This document shows, one piece after another, positions 63,769 through 64,000 of a stretch of DNA of 64,000 bases. The notes beneath the pieces are model-generated. The model ran no database searches and had not been told where the DNA came from. It worked only from the letters and a program-made list of their open reading frames with translations. Source of the stretch: Ancylobacter novellus DSM 506 (GTDB lineage: Bacteria; Pseudomonadota; Alphaproteobacteria; Rhizobiales; Xanthobacteraceae); contig NC_014217.1 of assembly GCF_000092925.1 (NCBI RefSeq), positions 806,001-870,000 on the forward strand, in the 5' to 3' direction. A program made the position numbers and the translations under genes. Each line of letters starts with the position of its first letter. Position 1 is the first letter of the stretch.

Positions 63769-64000
63769 ATGGCACGCCGCGATTCCGCCTCCCGCGTCTT
63801 CGTCTCCACGCTCGCCGCCTGGGCGGTGGGCTTCCTCATCTTCTTCCCCATCCTCTGGATGGTGCTGACCAGCTTCAAGACCGAGCTGGAGGCGTTCTCG
63901 ACGCCTCCCTCCTTCCTGTTCTTCCACTGGACGACGGAGAACTACGCCACCGTGCAGGAGCGCAGCGACTATGTCGCCCATGCGATGAACTCGCTGATCA
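63769..64000 (+). CDS. smoG: Polyol/sugar ABC transporter permease (SmoG type), cut by window edge
   Basis: The first 77 residues are visible: MARRDSASRVFVSTLAAWAV, a first membrane helix (GFLIFFPILWMVLTSFKT) and the conserved segment FFHWTTENYATV of the second sugar permease. The start lies 2 bases after smoF. The rest, and presumably the ATPase and dehydrogenase genes, lie beyond the window. Confidence 0.9.
   Translation, partial: MARRDSASRVFVSTLAAWAVGFLIFFPILWMVLTSFKTELEAFSTPPSFLFFHWTTENYATVQERSDYVAHAMNSLI

Overview
The window is high-GC DNA from an alphaproteobacterium, most likely of the order Hyphomicrobiales (Rhizobiales) and plausibly the Xanthobacteraceae (Ancylobacter/Starkeya-like). 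This placement rests on family resemblance only: rhizobial small-protein families (DUF6894 and others), a ScfR/RamB-type regulator beside isocitrate lyase, a PE-LIG-POL LigD with two Ku proteins, a TamA/TamB pair and a polyol ABC transporter. No tRNA, rRNA or CRISPR array was seen.

Region 1 (1-13.1 kb) is accessory, partly decayed DNA. It starts with a divergent TetR/SDR pair that shares two perfect-armed operators. Then come relics of mobile DNA: a relaxase N-terminus, an IS110 transposase C-terminus, a ParB C-terminus and a tyrosine-recombinase C-terminus. A second IS110 relic (N-terminus) lies near 8.8 kb. Among them are a fatty acid desaturase, an HWE/HisKA_2 sensor kinase, several small rhizobial proteins (some as paralogous pairs) and at least three genes broken by frameshifts.

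Region 2 (13.5-32.1 kb) is core metabolism and housekeeping: a complete dpp-type peptide ABC operon (dppA, hairpin, dppBCDF), divergent glutaryl-CoA dehydrogenase, Rrf2 regulator with methylglyoxal synthase, a PIF1-like helicase, a DMT exporter, an aldehyde dehydrogenase of the GabD type, MgtC/SapB with a small membrane partner, a TAT-exported berberine-bridge-type FAD oxidase broken by one frameshift, and an FtsK-type translocase without membrane segments.

Region 3 (32.1-48.5 kb) holds a GNAT enzyme, a nitroreductase, and the glyoxylate shunt (malate synthase G, isocitrate lyase and a small conserved gene) with its divergent ScfR-type regulator. It continues with a non-homologous end-joining locus (Ku, LigD, Ku), a CLC channel with CBS domains, a YghU-type glutathione enzyme, Ohr, and a second SDR paralogous to the one at 361.

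Region 4 (48.5-59.2 kb) is the most interesting part: nicotinamidase, then exported MsrB, a CcdA-thioredoxin fusion (DipZ type) and exported MsrA, followed by TamA/TamB. The DipZ linker between membrane and thioredoxin domains is a seven-residue periodic, methionine-rich repeat (15 Met in 65 residues), and both Msr enzymes appear to lack a resolving cysteine. I propose a self-contained periplasmic methionine-oxidation buffer and repair unit.

Region 5 (59.4-64 kb) is a polyol catabolic/uptake locus: HAD phosphatase, SorC-type regulator, substrate-binding protein and two permeases (the second cut by the window edge), with matching TGAGC...GCTCA palindromes ahead of both transcription units. Two families of dispersed palindromic repeats (six copies of type A, six clear copies plus one partial of type B) sit between genes across 13-61 kb and are absent from the accessory region.
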